A DNA stretch of 64,000 nt from an uncultured Collinsella sp. (GCA_902470815.1 CABRHS010000004.1:62001-126000); one strand, 5' to 3'. Counted from the stretch's first letter, positions 1 to 8,408 are shown. Translations and numbers: made by a program. The notes: generated by a model from the sequence alone, not told the origin.

Positions 1-172
1 CGATCTCTGCGACGGTGAGCTCGTTCTCGACGCCGACCTGGCCATGGGTCTCGACCTTGATGGTGAGGCCGCGCTCCGCGGCGGCCTTCTCGAGAGCCTC
101 CTTCGCCATGAAGGTGTGGGCGATACCCGTGGGGCAACCCGTGGCAGCAACGATGTCGTACTTCTCTGCCAT
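1..172 (-). CDS. PTS fructose-type EIIB domain, start of gene (partial)
   Basis: Only the first 57 codons are in the window; the rest lies beyond the left edge. The protein begins with the fructose-family EIIB fold: a short beta strand, then ATGCPTGIAHTFMA with the phospho-accepting Cys at residue 13. EIIB passes phosphate from EIIA to the incoming sugar at the membrane EIIC. The ATG at 172 follows a GGGAGGG ribosome site. The gene diverges from the RpiR regulator at 386, which probably controls it. The full gene may be EIIB alone or a fused EIIBC/EIIABC; the sugar cannot be told from this part. Confidence 0.85.
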   Translation of the reverse strand, partial: MAEKYDIVAATGCPTGIAHTFMAKEALEKAAAERGLTIKVETHGQVGVENELTVAEI

Positions 173-239
173 ATTCCCTCCCTTATGCTCGTGCACCTTC
201 CGGTGCTTGTTGACACATGGAATCTACCACGCAGGGATT

Positions 240-255
240 TGAAAGGTTTCTTTCA
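240..255. promoter_or_regulatory. TGAAAG-N4-CTTTCA palindrome, likely RpiR operator
   Basis: A perfect 6-bp inverted repeat (TGAAAG, GTTT, CTTTCA) lies between the divergent PTS and RpiR genes, and a further TGAAAG half-site is at 329-334. RpiR/MurR-family regulators commonly bind TGAAA/TTTCA-type palindromes near the sugar genes they control. Assignment to this regulator is inference from position. Confidence 0.55.
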
Positions 256-325
256 TGTAGTAGTTCTTCTGTGGAAGGTACTTTACTACGGATGAACGGT
301 AGAAACCAGTCACATATCGACTATC

Positions 326-355
326 TAGTGAAAGAAACCCATCATTGGGTATAGT
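326..355 (+). promoter_or_regulatory. Possible promoter of the RpiR regulator
   Basis: TATAGT at 350-355 is a good -10 element 30 bp before the start codon. The -35 (TAGTGA, 326-331, 18-bp spacer) is weak. The TGAAAG half-site at 329-334 overlaps the -35, which would suit autoregulation. Confidence 0.35.
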
Positions 356-385
356 AATGCTGGCGAGTATTCCCAAGGAGGGCCC

Positions 386-1246
386 ATGAGCACAGAAGAG
401 CTTCCCAGCGCATTGCCGCTCATCACGTCGAGCCGAACGTTCCTCGACAGCGAGCGGCGCATCGTCGACTTCATCCTGGGCAACACCGAGCGCGCTCCCC
501 AGATGACCTCCGCCCAGCTCGCGCGCGCGAGCAACACGTCCGAGGCCTCCGTGTCCCGGTTCTGCCGGAAACTCGGCTTCAAGAACTTCCGCTCATTTCA
601 GTTCTCCCTCGCCCGCGACCTCGCCGCGCAAGACGACGAGCAAGTCACGCGCGAGGTCTCGCTTGACGATTTCGCGCAGTCGCTCGCAAATATCAAAAAC
701 GCCAAGCAGCGCGAGATCGCCTCGACGCTCGACGCGCTCGATGAGGCGACCATGCGCCGCATGGTCGACCTGTTCTCGCACGCGGGCCTCATCGTGTTCG
801 CCGCGGTGGGCAACACCAACGCGGTGGCGATCGACGCCGCGATCAAATTCGGCCAGCTCGGCATCAGGAGCGTGGCGAACACGATCACGGAGAGCTCGAC
901 ATCGCTCGCCCTCACCATGCGCGAGGACGACGTCCTCGTCCTGATCTCCAACTCGGGAAAGTCCCAGAGGCTCGAGCGCATCGCCCACGCGGCAAAGCGC
1001 GGGGGCGCCACGGTGATCCTCATCTGCGGCAACACGCATGCACCGCTGGCGCGCCTCGCGGACATCGTGCTGCGCACCGTCAACTACGAGGCGCTTCTCA
1101 CCACCGTGGACTTCACCTTCTCCAAGATCTCCGCCACCCTCATCATTGAGGTCATCTACAGCTTCCTGCTCTCGGTACTGCCCGGGGCGCGCGATTCCAT
1201 CAGCGGATACGAGGAGCTCATCCAGCCGGACAAGGAGATGGAGTAG
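386..1246 (+). CDS. MurR/RpiR family transcriptional regulator
   Basis: A 286-residue protein with the standard two-domain RpiR plan. An N-terminal helix-turn-helix covers about residues 20-80, with the recognition helix in SEASVSRFCRKLGFKNF. A C-terminal SIS domain covers about 125-265, with the phosphosugar-binding ISNSGKS loop. Family members sense a sugar phosphate and control adjacent uptake genes. The divergent PTS gene on its left and the palindrome between them make that PTS the likely target. AAGGAGG precedes the ATG. Whether it represses or activates cannot be read from the sequence. Confidence 0.9.
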   Translation: MSTEELPSALPLITSSRTFLDSERRIVDFILGNTERAPQMTSAQLARASNTSEASVSRFCRKLGFKNFRSFQFSLARDLAAQDDEQVTREVSLDDFAQSLANIKNAKQREIASTLDALDEATMRRMVDLFSHAGLIVFAAVGNTNAVAIDAAIKFGQLGIRSVANTITESSTSLALTMREDDVLVLISNSGKSQRLERIAHAAKRGGATVILICGNTHAPLARLADIVLRTVNYEALLTTVDFTFSKISATLIIEVIYSFLLSVLPGARDSISGYEELIQPDKEME

Positions 1247-1249
1247 CGC

Positions 1250-3349
1250 CTACGCGGTCAGGCTGTCGATCTCCTCCAGCCACAACGCGGCGCTGGCGTC
1301 GCTGGGCATGCGCCAATCGCCGCGGGGGCTCACACTTACGGAGCCCACCTTGGGACCGTCGGGCAGGCAGCTGCGCTTGAACTGCTGGGCGAAGAACCGG
1401 CGGTAGAACGTGCGCAGCCAGAACAGGATCGTCGCCGGCTCGTAGGCGGGCGCCCCGTCCGCCGCGGGCTCCGCAAAGGCGCGGCAGGCCATGCGGTAGA
1501 TCTTCCCCGGCGCGAAGCCGTGGCGCATCATGTGGAACAAGAAGAAGTCGTGCAGCTCATAGGGACCCACGAGCTCCTCGGTGCACTGCGCGATCTGCCC
1601 ATCGCCCGTGGGCGGCAGCAGCTCGGGCGAGACGGGAGTGTCCAGGATGTCACGCAGGATGGCGGCCGTCTCCCCACCCAGCGAATCGGCGACGTGCGCC
1701 ACCAGATGGCGGACGAGCGTCTTGGGCACGCCGGCGTTCACGCCGTACATGCTCATGTGGTCGGCGTTGTAGGTTGCCCAGCCGAGTGCGAGCTCGGACA
1801 GGTCCCCCGTGCCGATCACGAAGCCGCCGAGCTCGTTGGAGAGGTCCATGAGGACCTGCGTGCGCTCACGTGCCTGGGCGTTCTCATAGGTGACGTCCGT
1901 CACGTCCGGGTCGTGGCCGATGTCGGCGAAGTGCGCGCGCACGGCCTCGCCGATCGCGATGGTGCGGAAGTCGACGCCGAGCCGCTCGGCCAGGCGCTCG
2001 GCGTTGGACTTGGTGCGGCCCGTGGTGCCGAAGCCGGGCATCGACACCGCATGGACGCCCGCGCGGGGCAGCCCCAACATGTCGAACGCGCGCACCGTGA
2101 CGAGCAGGGCGAGCGTGGAATCGAGGCCGCCCGAGAGGCCGATCACGGCCGAGCTGGTGCCGGTGTGGGCGAGGCGCGTCTTGAGGCCCGCGGCCTGCAG
2201 CTCCAAGATCTCCTCGCAGGACGTGGCGCGCTGCGTGGGGTCCGCGGGCACAAACGGGGTGCGCGGAGCGGGGCGCAGCACATCAAGGGCGGAGTTGAGC
2301 AGCAGCTCGGCATCCTCGGCGGGAAGGACCGCGAGCTGATCGGGCGCATCCGCGATGGGCTCGCCGCCGACAGAGGCGTCCTCACCAGTTTCCGTGAAGC
2401 TGAAGTCGATCGTCTGCAGATGATCCATGCACCACTCGCCGGCGCGCCACGTGTTGGAGCGGCGTCGCTCCGCCGTGAGCTTCTCCAGGTCGACATCGGC
2501 CACGGCCATCTCGCGCGAGAACAGCGGCGTGCTCGCGGCGATCGAGCCGTTCTCGGCGATGAAGTTCTCACCCGAGAAGACGAGGTCGGTGGTGGACTCG
2601 CCCTCCCCCGCGTTGGCGTAGGCGTACGCGCAGTACAGACGCGCGCTCTGACCGGACACGAGGCTGCGGCGGTACGCCGACTTGCCCACGACCTCGCTCG
2701 ACGCGCTCGCGTTCAGAATGACCGTCGCACCGCCGGAAAGCGCCATGTCCACCGAGGGCGGGTTGGGGACCCACAGGTCCTCGCAGACCTCGACGCCGAT
2801 GCGCACGTCCTCGAGGCCCGGGTCGGAACAGGTGTAGACGATGCCGCCCATGAGGGGCACGGGGCCCTGGCCGGCGAACGAGATGAACCCCGCCCCGTTC
2901 ATGGGCGCGGGCGCGAACCAGCGCTGCTCGTAGAACTCGCCGTAGTTGGGCAGGTGACGCTTGGCGGTGAGGCCCAGCAGGCGCCCCACGCAGCATGCGG
3001 CGACGCAGTTGTAGACGTTCTCGCGATGCGCGACGGGCAAGCCCACGGTGAAGAGCAGCGGCGTGTCTGCCGTGTCCTCCAGCAGGCCGGCGAGTGCGGA
3101 CTCGGCTGCGCGCAGGAGGGCCCGGTCATGAAACAGGTCACCGCAGGTGTAGCCCGTCAGGCAGAGCTCGGGCAGAACCAGCACGCGCGCGCCGGCGCGC
3201 ACGGCCGCGTCGACGCATTCGAGGATGGCGGCGGCGTTGCCGGCCACGTCCCCCACGCGGATCTTGGGCGTGGCCGCGGCGATGCGCAGATACCCGTCGC
3301 CCACCGCCGTCATGCCCGTTGCGGAACCTGCGAGTTTCAACTCGTCCAT
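1250..3349 (-). CDS. nadE: Glutamine-dependent NAD+ synthetase
   Basis: A 699-residue two-domain enzyme making NAD+ from deamido-NAD+, ATP and glutamine. The N-terminal nitrilase-type glutaminase shows the catalytic triad: Glu61 (LPELCLTGYT), Lys130 (TAKRHLPNYGEFYE) and Cys189 (GVEVCEDLW). The C-terminal synthetase has the ATP-pyrophosphatase loop SGGLDS at 406-411. Length and order match the long glutamine-dependent form. AGGAGG lies 5 nt before the ATG. It ends 3 bp from the end of the convergent RpiR gene, and has its own GGCGGGTACAAT promoter element upstream. Confidence 0.96.
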   Translation of the reverse strand: MDELKLAGSATGMTAVGDGYLRIAAATPKIRVGDVAGNAAAILECVDAAVRAGARVLVLPELCLTGYTCGDLFHDRALLRAAESALAGLLEDTADTPLLFTVGLPVAHRENVYNCVAACCVGRLLGLTAKRHLPNYGEFYEQRWFAPAPMNGAGFISFAGQGPVPLMGGIVYTCSDPGLEDVRIGVEVCEDLWVPNPPSVDMALSGGATVILNASASSEVVGKSAYRRSLVSGQSARLYCAYAYANAGEGESTTDLVFSGENFIAENGSIAASTPLFSREMAVADVDLEKLTAERRRSNTWRAGEWCMDHLQTIDFSFTETGEDASVGGEPIADAPDQLAVLPAEDAELLLNSALDVLRPAPRTPFVPADPTQRATSCEEILELQAAGLKTRLAHTGTSSAVIGLSGGLDSTLALLVTVRAFDMLGLPRAGVHAVSMPGFGTTGRTKSNAERLAERLGVDFRTIAIGEAVRAHFADIGHDPDVTDVTYENAQARERTQVLMDLSNELGGFVIGTGDLSELALGWATYNADHMSMYGVNAGVPKTLVRHLVAHVADSLGGETAAILRDILDTPVSPELLPPTGDGQIAQCTEELVGPYELHDFFLFHMMRHGFAPGKIYRMACRAFAEPAADGAPAYEPATILFWLRTFYRRFFAQQFKRSCLPDGPKVGSVSVSPRGDWRMPSDASAALWLEEIDSLTA

Positions 3350-3393
3350 GCGAGCCTCCTGAGCCGTTGCACGTTCATGTTCATGTTCGCCCT

Positions 3394-3405
3394 ATTGTAC
3401 CCGCC
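3394..3405 (-). promoter_or_regulatory. -10 region of nadE (GGCGGGTACAAT)
   Basis: Read on the minus strand this is GGCGGGTACAAT, with TACAAT as the -10, 45 bp before the nadE start. The identical 12-mer occurs at two other promoters in this window (4264-4275 and 32641-32652). No recognisable -35 accompanies it. Confidence 0.55.
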
Positions 3406-3466
3406 CGCGATGGCGCTCGGGACCCGGGCGCCGGGCCGCAGCGGGCGCACAGGCCCCGCGAGCGCA

Positions 3467-4207
3467 TCAAGCCGCAGCCGGCGCCCCGCTCCGCGCGGTG
3501 AGCCTGGGACCGGCCACCTTGGTGTAGACCGCCAACCAGATGATCGACGCGCAAAAACCGCCCACCACATCCGAGGCGTAATGGACACCCAGGTACACGC
3601 GGGAAAAACCCACGGCCGCGATCATGATGCAGAGCAGCGAGCACAAGACCGCGCGGCGGCGGGGGTCATCGACATAGCGCCATGTCAGCCACACGAGCAG
3701 GCCGAAGAACGCCATCGCGGCCATGGAGTGGCCCGAGGGGAAGCTGAACCCCCCGATGTCGACCAGGCGCAACGCGACATCCGGCCTCGGCCTCTGAATC
3801 GCGAACTTGAGCACCTGGTTCAAGACGGTGGAGCCGATCAGGTTGACGGCGCAGAAAACACCCATGCCCCGGTGGCCGCGCGCCCGGGAGCCGATGCCGA
3901 TGGCGAATATGAGGGCCACGAGCGGAACGGGCGTCACCACGAACGAGACGGCCTTCATGACGGGGGTCAGCCACGCCGTCCGGACGTGATCGACCATGAG
4001 CGCGATGGCCGCCCGGTCGAATGCCATGATCTCCCCCGCCAGCACGCGGTTGAGCAGGACCAGGAACACCCAGAGGCACACGGCGACGATGAGCGGGCGG
4101 CGGTTCGAGCGCAGCAGGCTCGCCGCGCCCCTGGCCAGCGGCTCGCCCGCGGGGAAGCCGCTCGGGGCCCCGTCGCCGTCATGCATCGTCTGCCTATCCC
4201 CTGCCAT
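3467..4207 (-). CDS. PAP2-family membrane phosphatase
   Basis: A 246-residue integral membrane protein with about five or six hydrophobic segments. All three signature motifs of type 2 phosphatidic acid phosphatases are present: KFAIQRPRP (KX6RP), FPSGHS, and SRVYLGVHYASD (SRX5HX3D), with the catalytic His in the last. Relatives dephosphorylate phosphatidate, undecaprenyl pyrophosphate or phosphatidylglycerol phosphate on the outer face of the membrane; the substrate here is unknown. GGAGG precedes the ATG closely. It lies between nadE (same strand) and the divergent SOS polymerase. Confidence 0.9.
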   Translation of the reverse strand: MAGDRQTMHDGDGAPSGFPAGEPLARGAASLLRSNRRPLIVAVCLWVFLVLLNRVLAGEIMAFDRAAIALMVDHVRTAWLTPVMKAVSFVVTPVPLVALIFAIGIGSRARGHRGMGVFCAVNLIGSTVLNQVLKFAIQRPRPDVALRLVDIGGFSFPSGHSMAAMAFFGLLVWLTWRYVDDPRRRAVLCSLLCIMIAAVGFSRVYLGVHYASDVVGGFCASIIWLAVYTKVAGPRLTARSGAPAAA

Positions 4208-4263
4208 ATGACCTCCATCGCGGGGAGTCCCCCATGAGCCTGTTGTGCCGTTTCCATGGCGGC

Positions 4264-4275
4264 ATTGTACCCGCC
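4264..4275 (-). promoter_or_regulatory. -10 region of the PAP2 gene (GGCGGGTACAAT)
   Basis: This is the same 12-mer as upstream of nadE, on the minus strand, 57 bp before the PAP2 start. TACAAT is the -10; no clear -35 is seen. Confidence 0.5.
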
Positions 4276-4324
4276 CGCGCGGGTGAGCAGCGCGGCTCCG
4301 CCAAACCCACAGCTACAACCGCCC

Positions 4325-4354
4325 TTGACTCGTGTCCGGACGAGAACGTACCAT
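4325..4354 (+). promoter_or_regulatory. Promoter of the SOS polymerase operon
   Basis: TTGACT (4325-4330), an 18-bp spacer and TACCAT (4349-4354) form a plausible sigma-70 promoter. The tandem LexA boxes begin on the next base, so bound LexA would cover the transcription start. Confidence 0.6.
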
Positions 4355-4382
4355 CGAACAGAAGTTCCGGAACACGCGTTCG
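4355..4382. promoter_or_regulatory. Two adjacent LexA (SOS) boxes
   Basis: CGAACAGAAGTTCC (4355-4368) is followed without a gap by GGAACACGCGTTCG (4369-4382). Both keep the full GAAC-N4-GTTC core of the Gram-positive/actinobacterial LexA site. The outer halves are perfect (TCGAAC and GTTCGA) and the two inner halves each deviate by one base, as mirror images. The sites lie between the -10 and the ribosome site of the Y-family polymerase gene, a classic repressor position. Confidence 0.88.
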
Positions 4383-4393
4383 ATTGGAGAGAC

Positions 4394-5899
4394 ATGGCGT
4401 CATACCGCCGCGGCGCAGGCGAGCGCACCTACCTTTGCATCGACCTCAAGACGTTCTACGCCTCCGTCGAGTGCGCCGAGCGCGGGCTCGACCCGTTCAC
4501 GCAGAACCTGGTGGTCGCAGACGTCTCGCGCGGAAACACGACCATCTGCCTGGCCGTCACGCCGGCCATGAAGAGGCTCGGGGTGCGCAACCGCTGCCGC
4601 CTGTTCGAGATCCCCGGCGACATCGACTACATCGCGGCCAAGCCCCACATGCGCCATTACATGGAGGTCTCGGCCCGCATATACGGCATCTACCTGGAAT
4701 ACGTGAGCCCCCAGGACATCCACGTCTACTCGATCGACGAGTGCTTCATAGACGCCACCCCGTACCTCGCGTTGTACGGCCTCACCGCGCGGCAGTTCGC
4801 CGATGAGCTGCGCGGCGCCGTGCTCGCCCGCACCGGCATCACCGCCACCGCCGGCATAGGCCCCAACCTCTTCCTGGCCAAGGTGGCGCTCGACATCACC
4901 GCCAAGCGCGAGCCCGACGGCATAGGGTTCCTGGATGAGGAGCGGTTCCGCCGCGACGTCTGGACGCACCGCCCCATCACGGACATATGGGGAATCGGAC
5001 CGGGCATCGCGGACCGCCTCGCGAAGTACCGCGTGCACGACCTCATGGGCGTGGCCGCCCTCGACGAGCGGATACTCTACCGTGAGTTCGGTGTGAACGC
5101 GGAGTACCTCATCGACCATGCGCACGGCAGGGAGCCCTGCACCATCGCGGAGATCCAGGCATACCGTCCCCAGGCGAGCTCCATGGTGAACGGGCAGGTG
5201 CTCCCACGGAACTACAGCCATCGCGAGGCACTCACCGTCCTGCGGGAGATGGTCGATTCCTCCGTGCTCGACCTGGTCGATCAGGGCGTGGTGGCGAGCT
5301 CCATCTCGTTGTACGTCGGCTACGCCAGCGAGGTGCGCGAGCTAAGAAGGCTCGACGTGAGCGGCAGCGCGTCGTACCGGGACGGGTGCGGCAACCGGCG
5401 CAGCAGCACGGCCGAGGACATCCCCCGCCCCACCTCGCGACCCGCCCAGGACCCGACGGGCCCCCTGGCGGCGGGCCCCGCGCGCGACCTGATCGCCGAG
5501 GGAGCGCGGGGCGGTCGGGCGCATACCGGGGAGCACGGCACCCGCGTTCCGGGCAAGGGCGGCTACGCGCACGCCGGCAGGCAGCGCAAGCTCGGCGAGC
5601 GGACGAACTCGCGCAAGAAGCTCATGGCGCATTTCGAGGCCCTGTACGAGGAGTCGGTCGACCCCCGGCGCCCCATCAAGCGGCTCAGCATAGGGTTCGG
5701 CGGGCTGCTGCCCGAGGAGCTGGCGACCATCGACCTGTTCACGGACGTGGAGGGCGAGCAGCGCGAGCGGGAGTTGCAAAGGGCCATCATAGGCGTCAAG
5801 GGGCGGTACGGCAAGAACGCGCTCGTCATGGGTCGCAGCCTACGGCCCGAGGCCACTGGTCGCGAGCGGAACGAGCAGGTTGGAGGACATCATGCGTGA
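4394..5899 (+). CDS. Y-family DNA polymerase (UvrX/DinB-like), SOS-regulated
   Basis: A 501-residue translesion polymerase. The catalytic carboxylates are visible: Asp in YLCIDLKTFYASVE near residue 16, and the Asp-Glu pair in SIDECFIDA near residue 117. An HhH motif (ITDIWGIGPGIADRLAKYRV) follows, then a little-finger domain. About 75 extra low-complexity residues rich in Arg, Gly and Pro (around 320-395) interrupt the little finger, just before KLGERTNSRKKLM. The ATG at 4394 follows GGAGAGAC; an in-frame start at 4256 was rejected because it lies upstream of the promoter and SOS boxes. The YolD-like gene overlaps its end by 8 bp, the usual pairing in Gram-positive bacteria. Confidence 0.9.
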   Translation: MASYRRGAGERTYLCIDLKTFYASVECAERGLDPFTQNLVVADVSRGNTTICLAVTPAMKRLGVRNRCRLFEIPGDIDYIAAKPHMRHYMEVSARIYGIYLEYVSPQDIHVYSIDECFIDATPYLALYGLTARQFADELRGAVLARTGITATAGIGPNLFLAKVALDITAKREPDGIGFLDEERFRRDVWTHRPITDIWGIGPGIADRLAKYRVHDLMGVAALDERILYREFGVNAEYLIDHAHGREPCTIAEIQAYRPQASSMVNGQVLPRNYSHREALTVLREMVDSSVLDLVDQGVVASSISLYVGYASEVRELRRLDVSGSASYRDGCGNRRSSTAEDIPRPTSRPAQDPTGPLAAGPARDLIAEGARGGRAHTGEHGTRVPGKGGYAHAGRQRKLGERTNSRKKLMAHFEALYEESVDPRRPIKRLSIGFGGLLPEELATIDLFTDVEGEQRERELQRAIIGVKGRYGKNALVMGRSLRPEATGRERNEQVGGHHA

Positions 5900-6299
5900 C
5901 GGCTTGGACATAGGCGCCCGGGAACCGGGCCCAGGCGGGCGCTGGCCGGACCCGGACGGCGCAAACCGGGATCGGGGGTTCACGGCGAACGGCCGCGCCC
6001 GCACCAGCCGCGCCGCCCAGTTCATGCCCTTCGCCGCGCTTACGGGTTATTACGAGCTCGCGCGGCAACAGGAGCGCATCACCGAGCCGCGCCACGAGCT
6101 CACCGAGGAGGAGGCGCTCGCGCTCTCACGCACCATCACCCAGATCAAGAAGGGCGACCTCGTGCGCGTGACCTTCTACGATTGGGACGCCTACCGCACC
6201 GTGTCGGGCGTCGTCGCGCGCGTCGACTTCGCGTTTCGGCGCATCCAGGTCGTGAAGACCATCATCGGCTTCGACGACATCTTGTCCATCGAACGATAG
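5892..6299 (+). CDS. YolD-like protein
   Basis: A 135-residue protein whose core RAAQFMPFAALTGYYE and C-terminal small-barrel segment (GDLVRVTFYDWDAY to the end) match the YolD-like family. Family members are typically encoded next to UvrX-type polymerases and are thought to assist them in SOS mutagenesis; their biochemistry is poorly known. The first 35 residues are a Gly/Pro/Arg-rich tail. The ATG overlaps the polymerase stop by 8 bp, and GGAGG at 5882-5886 favours this start over an in-frame TTG 12 bp upstream. Coupled expression from the LexA-controlled promoter is expected. Confidence 0.85.
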   Translation: MRDGLDIGAREPGPGGRWPDPDGANRDRGFTANGRARTSRAAQFMPFAALTGYYELARQQERITEPRHELTEEEALALSRTITQIKKGDLVRVTFYDWDAYRTVSGVVARVDFAFRRIQVVKTIIGFDDILSIER

Positions 6300-6406
6300 C
6301 GCCATCGGCACCGGGCCCGTGTCACAATGGGGCGGAACGGACTTGCGGATGAGGGCCCATACCGGCCCCCCAAGGGCCGAGCAGAACATCAAAGCGAGGA
6401 GACGCC

Positions 6407-7045
6407 ATGGAAGACGTGAAGAAGGCGGCGCGCCGCACCACCGCGGAGCGCATCATCGGGAAACTCTCGATTCGCAACATGACCGGCCACTACCGCGACA
6501 CGGCGGCCGAGGCCGTCGAACTCGCACGGGAGCTCGTCGAACCGGGCCAAAGCGTCACCTGGGGCGGCAGCGTCTCGTTTTCCGAGAGCGGCATCAAGGC
6601 GGCGCTGGAGGCCGACGGCCATCCCATGATCGACCGGTCGCGGGCCGCGACGCCCGAGGAGCAGGACGCGATGTGGCTCGAGCAAGTCGGCGCCGACTGG
6701 TTCTTCATGGGCGCCAACGCAATCACGCTCGACGGAGAGCTCGTCAACATCGACGGCAACGCCAACCGCCTCGCCCTCCTGCTCCACGGGCCCAAGCACG
6801 TCTGCGTCATAGCCGGCATGAACAAGGTCGTTGCGGATGTCGAGAGCGGCCTCAAGCGCATCCGCACGGTCACGTGCCCGCTCAACGCGACGCGCCTTCA
6901 CACGAGCACCCCATGCGAGCTCACCGGCGCCTGCGCCGACTGCCATGCGGCGGGATGCATGTGCTGCCAGGAGGTCATCACCCGACACTCGCGCCACGAC
7001 GGGCGAATCCACGTCATCCTCGTCGGCGAGGACCTCGGGTTTTAA
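6407..7045 (+). CDS. LUD-domain protein (LutC/YkgG-like)
   Basis: A 212-residue protein matching the single-domain LUD family (DUF162). It shows WGGSVSFSESGI near residue 47, a GADWFFMGANAIT strand, and a C-terminal Cys-rich stretch (TPCELTGACADC, then CMCC) typical of stand-alone members. LUD proteins are linked to lactate oxidation or act as unassigned redox/aldolase-like proteins; the substrate here is unknown. GAGGAG precedes the ATG. The alcohol dehydrogenase follows 39 bp later on the same strand, so a fermentative redox role for the pair is plausible inference. Confidence 0.85.
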   Translation: MEDVKKAARRTTAERIIGKLSIRNMTGHYRDTAAEAVELARELVEPGQSVTWGGSVSFSESGIKAALEADGHPMIDRSRAATPEEQDAMWLEQVGADWFFMGANAITLDGELVNIDGNANRLALLLHGPKHVCVIAGMNKVVADVESGLKRIRTVTCPLNATRLHTSTPCELTGACADCHAAGCMCCQEVITRHSRHDGRIHVILVGEDLGF

Positions 7046-7084
7046 AAGAACGGATCGGGACAAGACCGTCGGGAAAGGACTCCC

Positions 7085-8326
7085 ATGAACAACTTCACCT
7101 TCTGCTCCCCCACCAAATTCGTGTTCGGCCGCGGCGTCACCGACCAGGTGGGCGCGGAGCTCGCCGGTGCCGGCCACCGTCGCGCGCTCATCGTCTACGG
7201 CCAGGGCTCCGTGGCGCGCACGGGCACGCTCGACCGCGTGAAGGCGTCGCTCGACGCCGCGGGCGTGTCCCATGTGGAGCTGGGTGGCGTGCGGCCGAAC
7301 CCCGAGGTCGAACTCGTGCGCGAGGGCGCCGAGCTCGCAGAGCGCGAGGGCGTCGACATCGTGCTGCCGGTGGGGGGTGGCTCGGCCATGGACTGCGCCA
7401 AGGGCATCGCGCTCTGCGCCGGTTACGAGGGGGACGCATGGGACTTCTGGGCGAAGAAGGCGGTCGCCGAGCGCTGCCTGCCGGTCGCGACCGTGGTGAC
7501 CATACCCGCGTCCGGATCCGAGGCGTCGAACTCCTGCGTCATCAGCAACGACGCCCTAGGGCTCAAATGCGGGTGCAACAGCGAGCTCATCCGCCCCAAG
7601 ATCGCCTTCCTCGACCCCGAGCTCACCTTCACCCTCCCGCCCTACCAGACGGCGGCCGGCGTGACCGACATGATCGCCCACATCATGGAGCGCTTCTTCT
7701 CGGGAGAGCCCGCGGTCGGCGTGACCGACAACATCGCCTGCGGGCTCGTCCGCGCGGCAATCGACGCCGCGCGCATCGTGATGGAGGACCCGCGGGACTA
7801 CGACGCGCGCGCCGAGCTCATGTGGATCGGCACGCTCGCGCACAACGGCCTGGCCGGCTGCGGCCTGGGCGTCCCCGGCATGCGTGACGGCGATTGGACC
7901 TGCCACGGCATGGAGCATGAGATGTCCGCCATCGACGCGAAGATCACCCACGGCGCCGGCCTGGCCGTCATCTTCCCGGCGTGGATGCGCCATGTGTGGA
8001 AGAGCCATCCCGATCGCCTCCTCGCCTTCGGCGCCGGGGTCTTCGGCATCGAGCCCGTGAACCCCGCACTGGACGACCTGTCCGGGATCGACGAGGAGAT
8101 CACCCCCGAGCGCGCCGTGCATGACGCCGTCGAGGCGACCATAGACGAACTGCAGGACTTCTTCATGTCCATGGGCATGCCCTCCACGCTGAGCGAGCTC
8201 GGCATCGCGGAGGATGACATCGACCGGATGATCTGCGGTCTGCGCGTGACCAGGGGCGAGCGATTCGGCACGTTCCGGTCCCTCTCGCTCGATGACGCCC
8301 GCGCGATTTACGAAAGCGCGCTATAG
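7085..8326 (+). CDS. Iron-containing alcohol dehydrogenase (BdhA-like)
   Basis: A 413-residue group III alcohol dehydrogenase. The N-terminal nucleotide-binding half carries GGGSAMDCAKGIAL. The C-terminal helical half carries metal-ligand histidines in MEHEMSA and THGAGLAVIFPAWM. The overall pattern (NNFTFCSPTKFVFGRG start, THGAGLA) is that of NAD(P)H-dependent butanol dehydrogenases, which reduce aldehydes to alcohols during fermentation. AAAGGA precedes the ATG. It probably forms an operon with the LUD gene. It converges with the ABC operon and leaves 82 bp with no clear terminator. Confidence 0.92.
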   Translation: MNNFTFCSPTKFVFGRGVTDQVGAELAGAGHRRALIVYGQGSVARTGTLDRVKASLDAAGVSHVELGGVRPNPEVELVREGAELAEREGVDIVLPVGGGSAMDCAKGIALCAGYEGDAWDFWAKKAVAERCLPVATVVTIPASGSEASNSCVISNDALGLKCGCNSELIRPKIAFLDPELTFTLPPYQTAAGVTDMIAHIMERFFSGEPAVGVTDNIACGLVRAAIDAARIVMEDPRDYDARAELMWIGTLAHNGLAGCGLGVPGMRDGDWTCHGMEHEMSAIDAKITHGAGLAVIFPAWMRHVWKSHPDRLLAFGAGVFGIEPVNPALDDLSGIDEEITPERAVHDAVEATIDELQDFFMSMGMPSTLSELGIAEDDIDRMICGLRVTRGERFGTFRSLSLDDARAIYESAL

Positions 8327-8408
8327 GGAGACGCGATCGCCGGGGGGCGCAGGCGAGCCGAGATGCCCCCGGCCGTGCCCTCGCGGCAGATCGCGCCGCA
8401 ACCCCAAA

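Noticed and set aside
1520..4237. A 905-codon plus-strand open frame across nadE and the PAP2 gene
   Set aside because: It is the antisense of two clear genes, has His/Arg/Gly-biased non-protein composition and no ribosome site; such frames are common in GC-rich DNA.
4256..4393. An earlier start for the Y-family polymerase
   Set aside because: It lies upstream of the promoter and LexA boxes and would add 46 residues unlike the family; the ATG at 4394 has a ribosome site.
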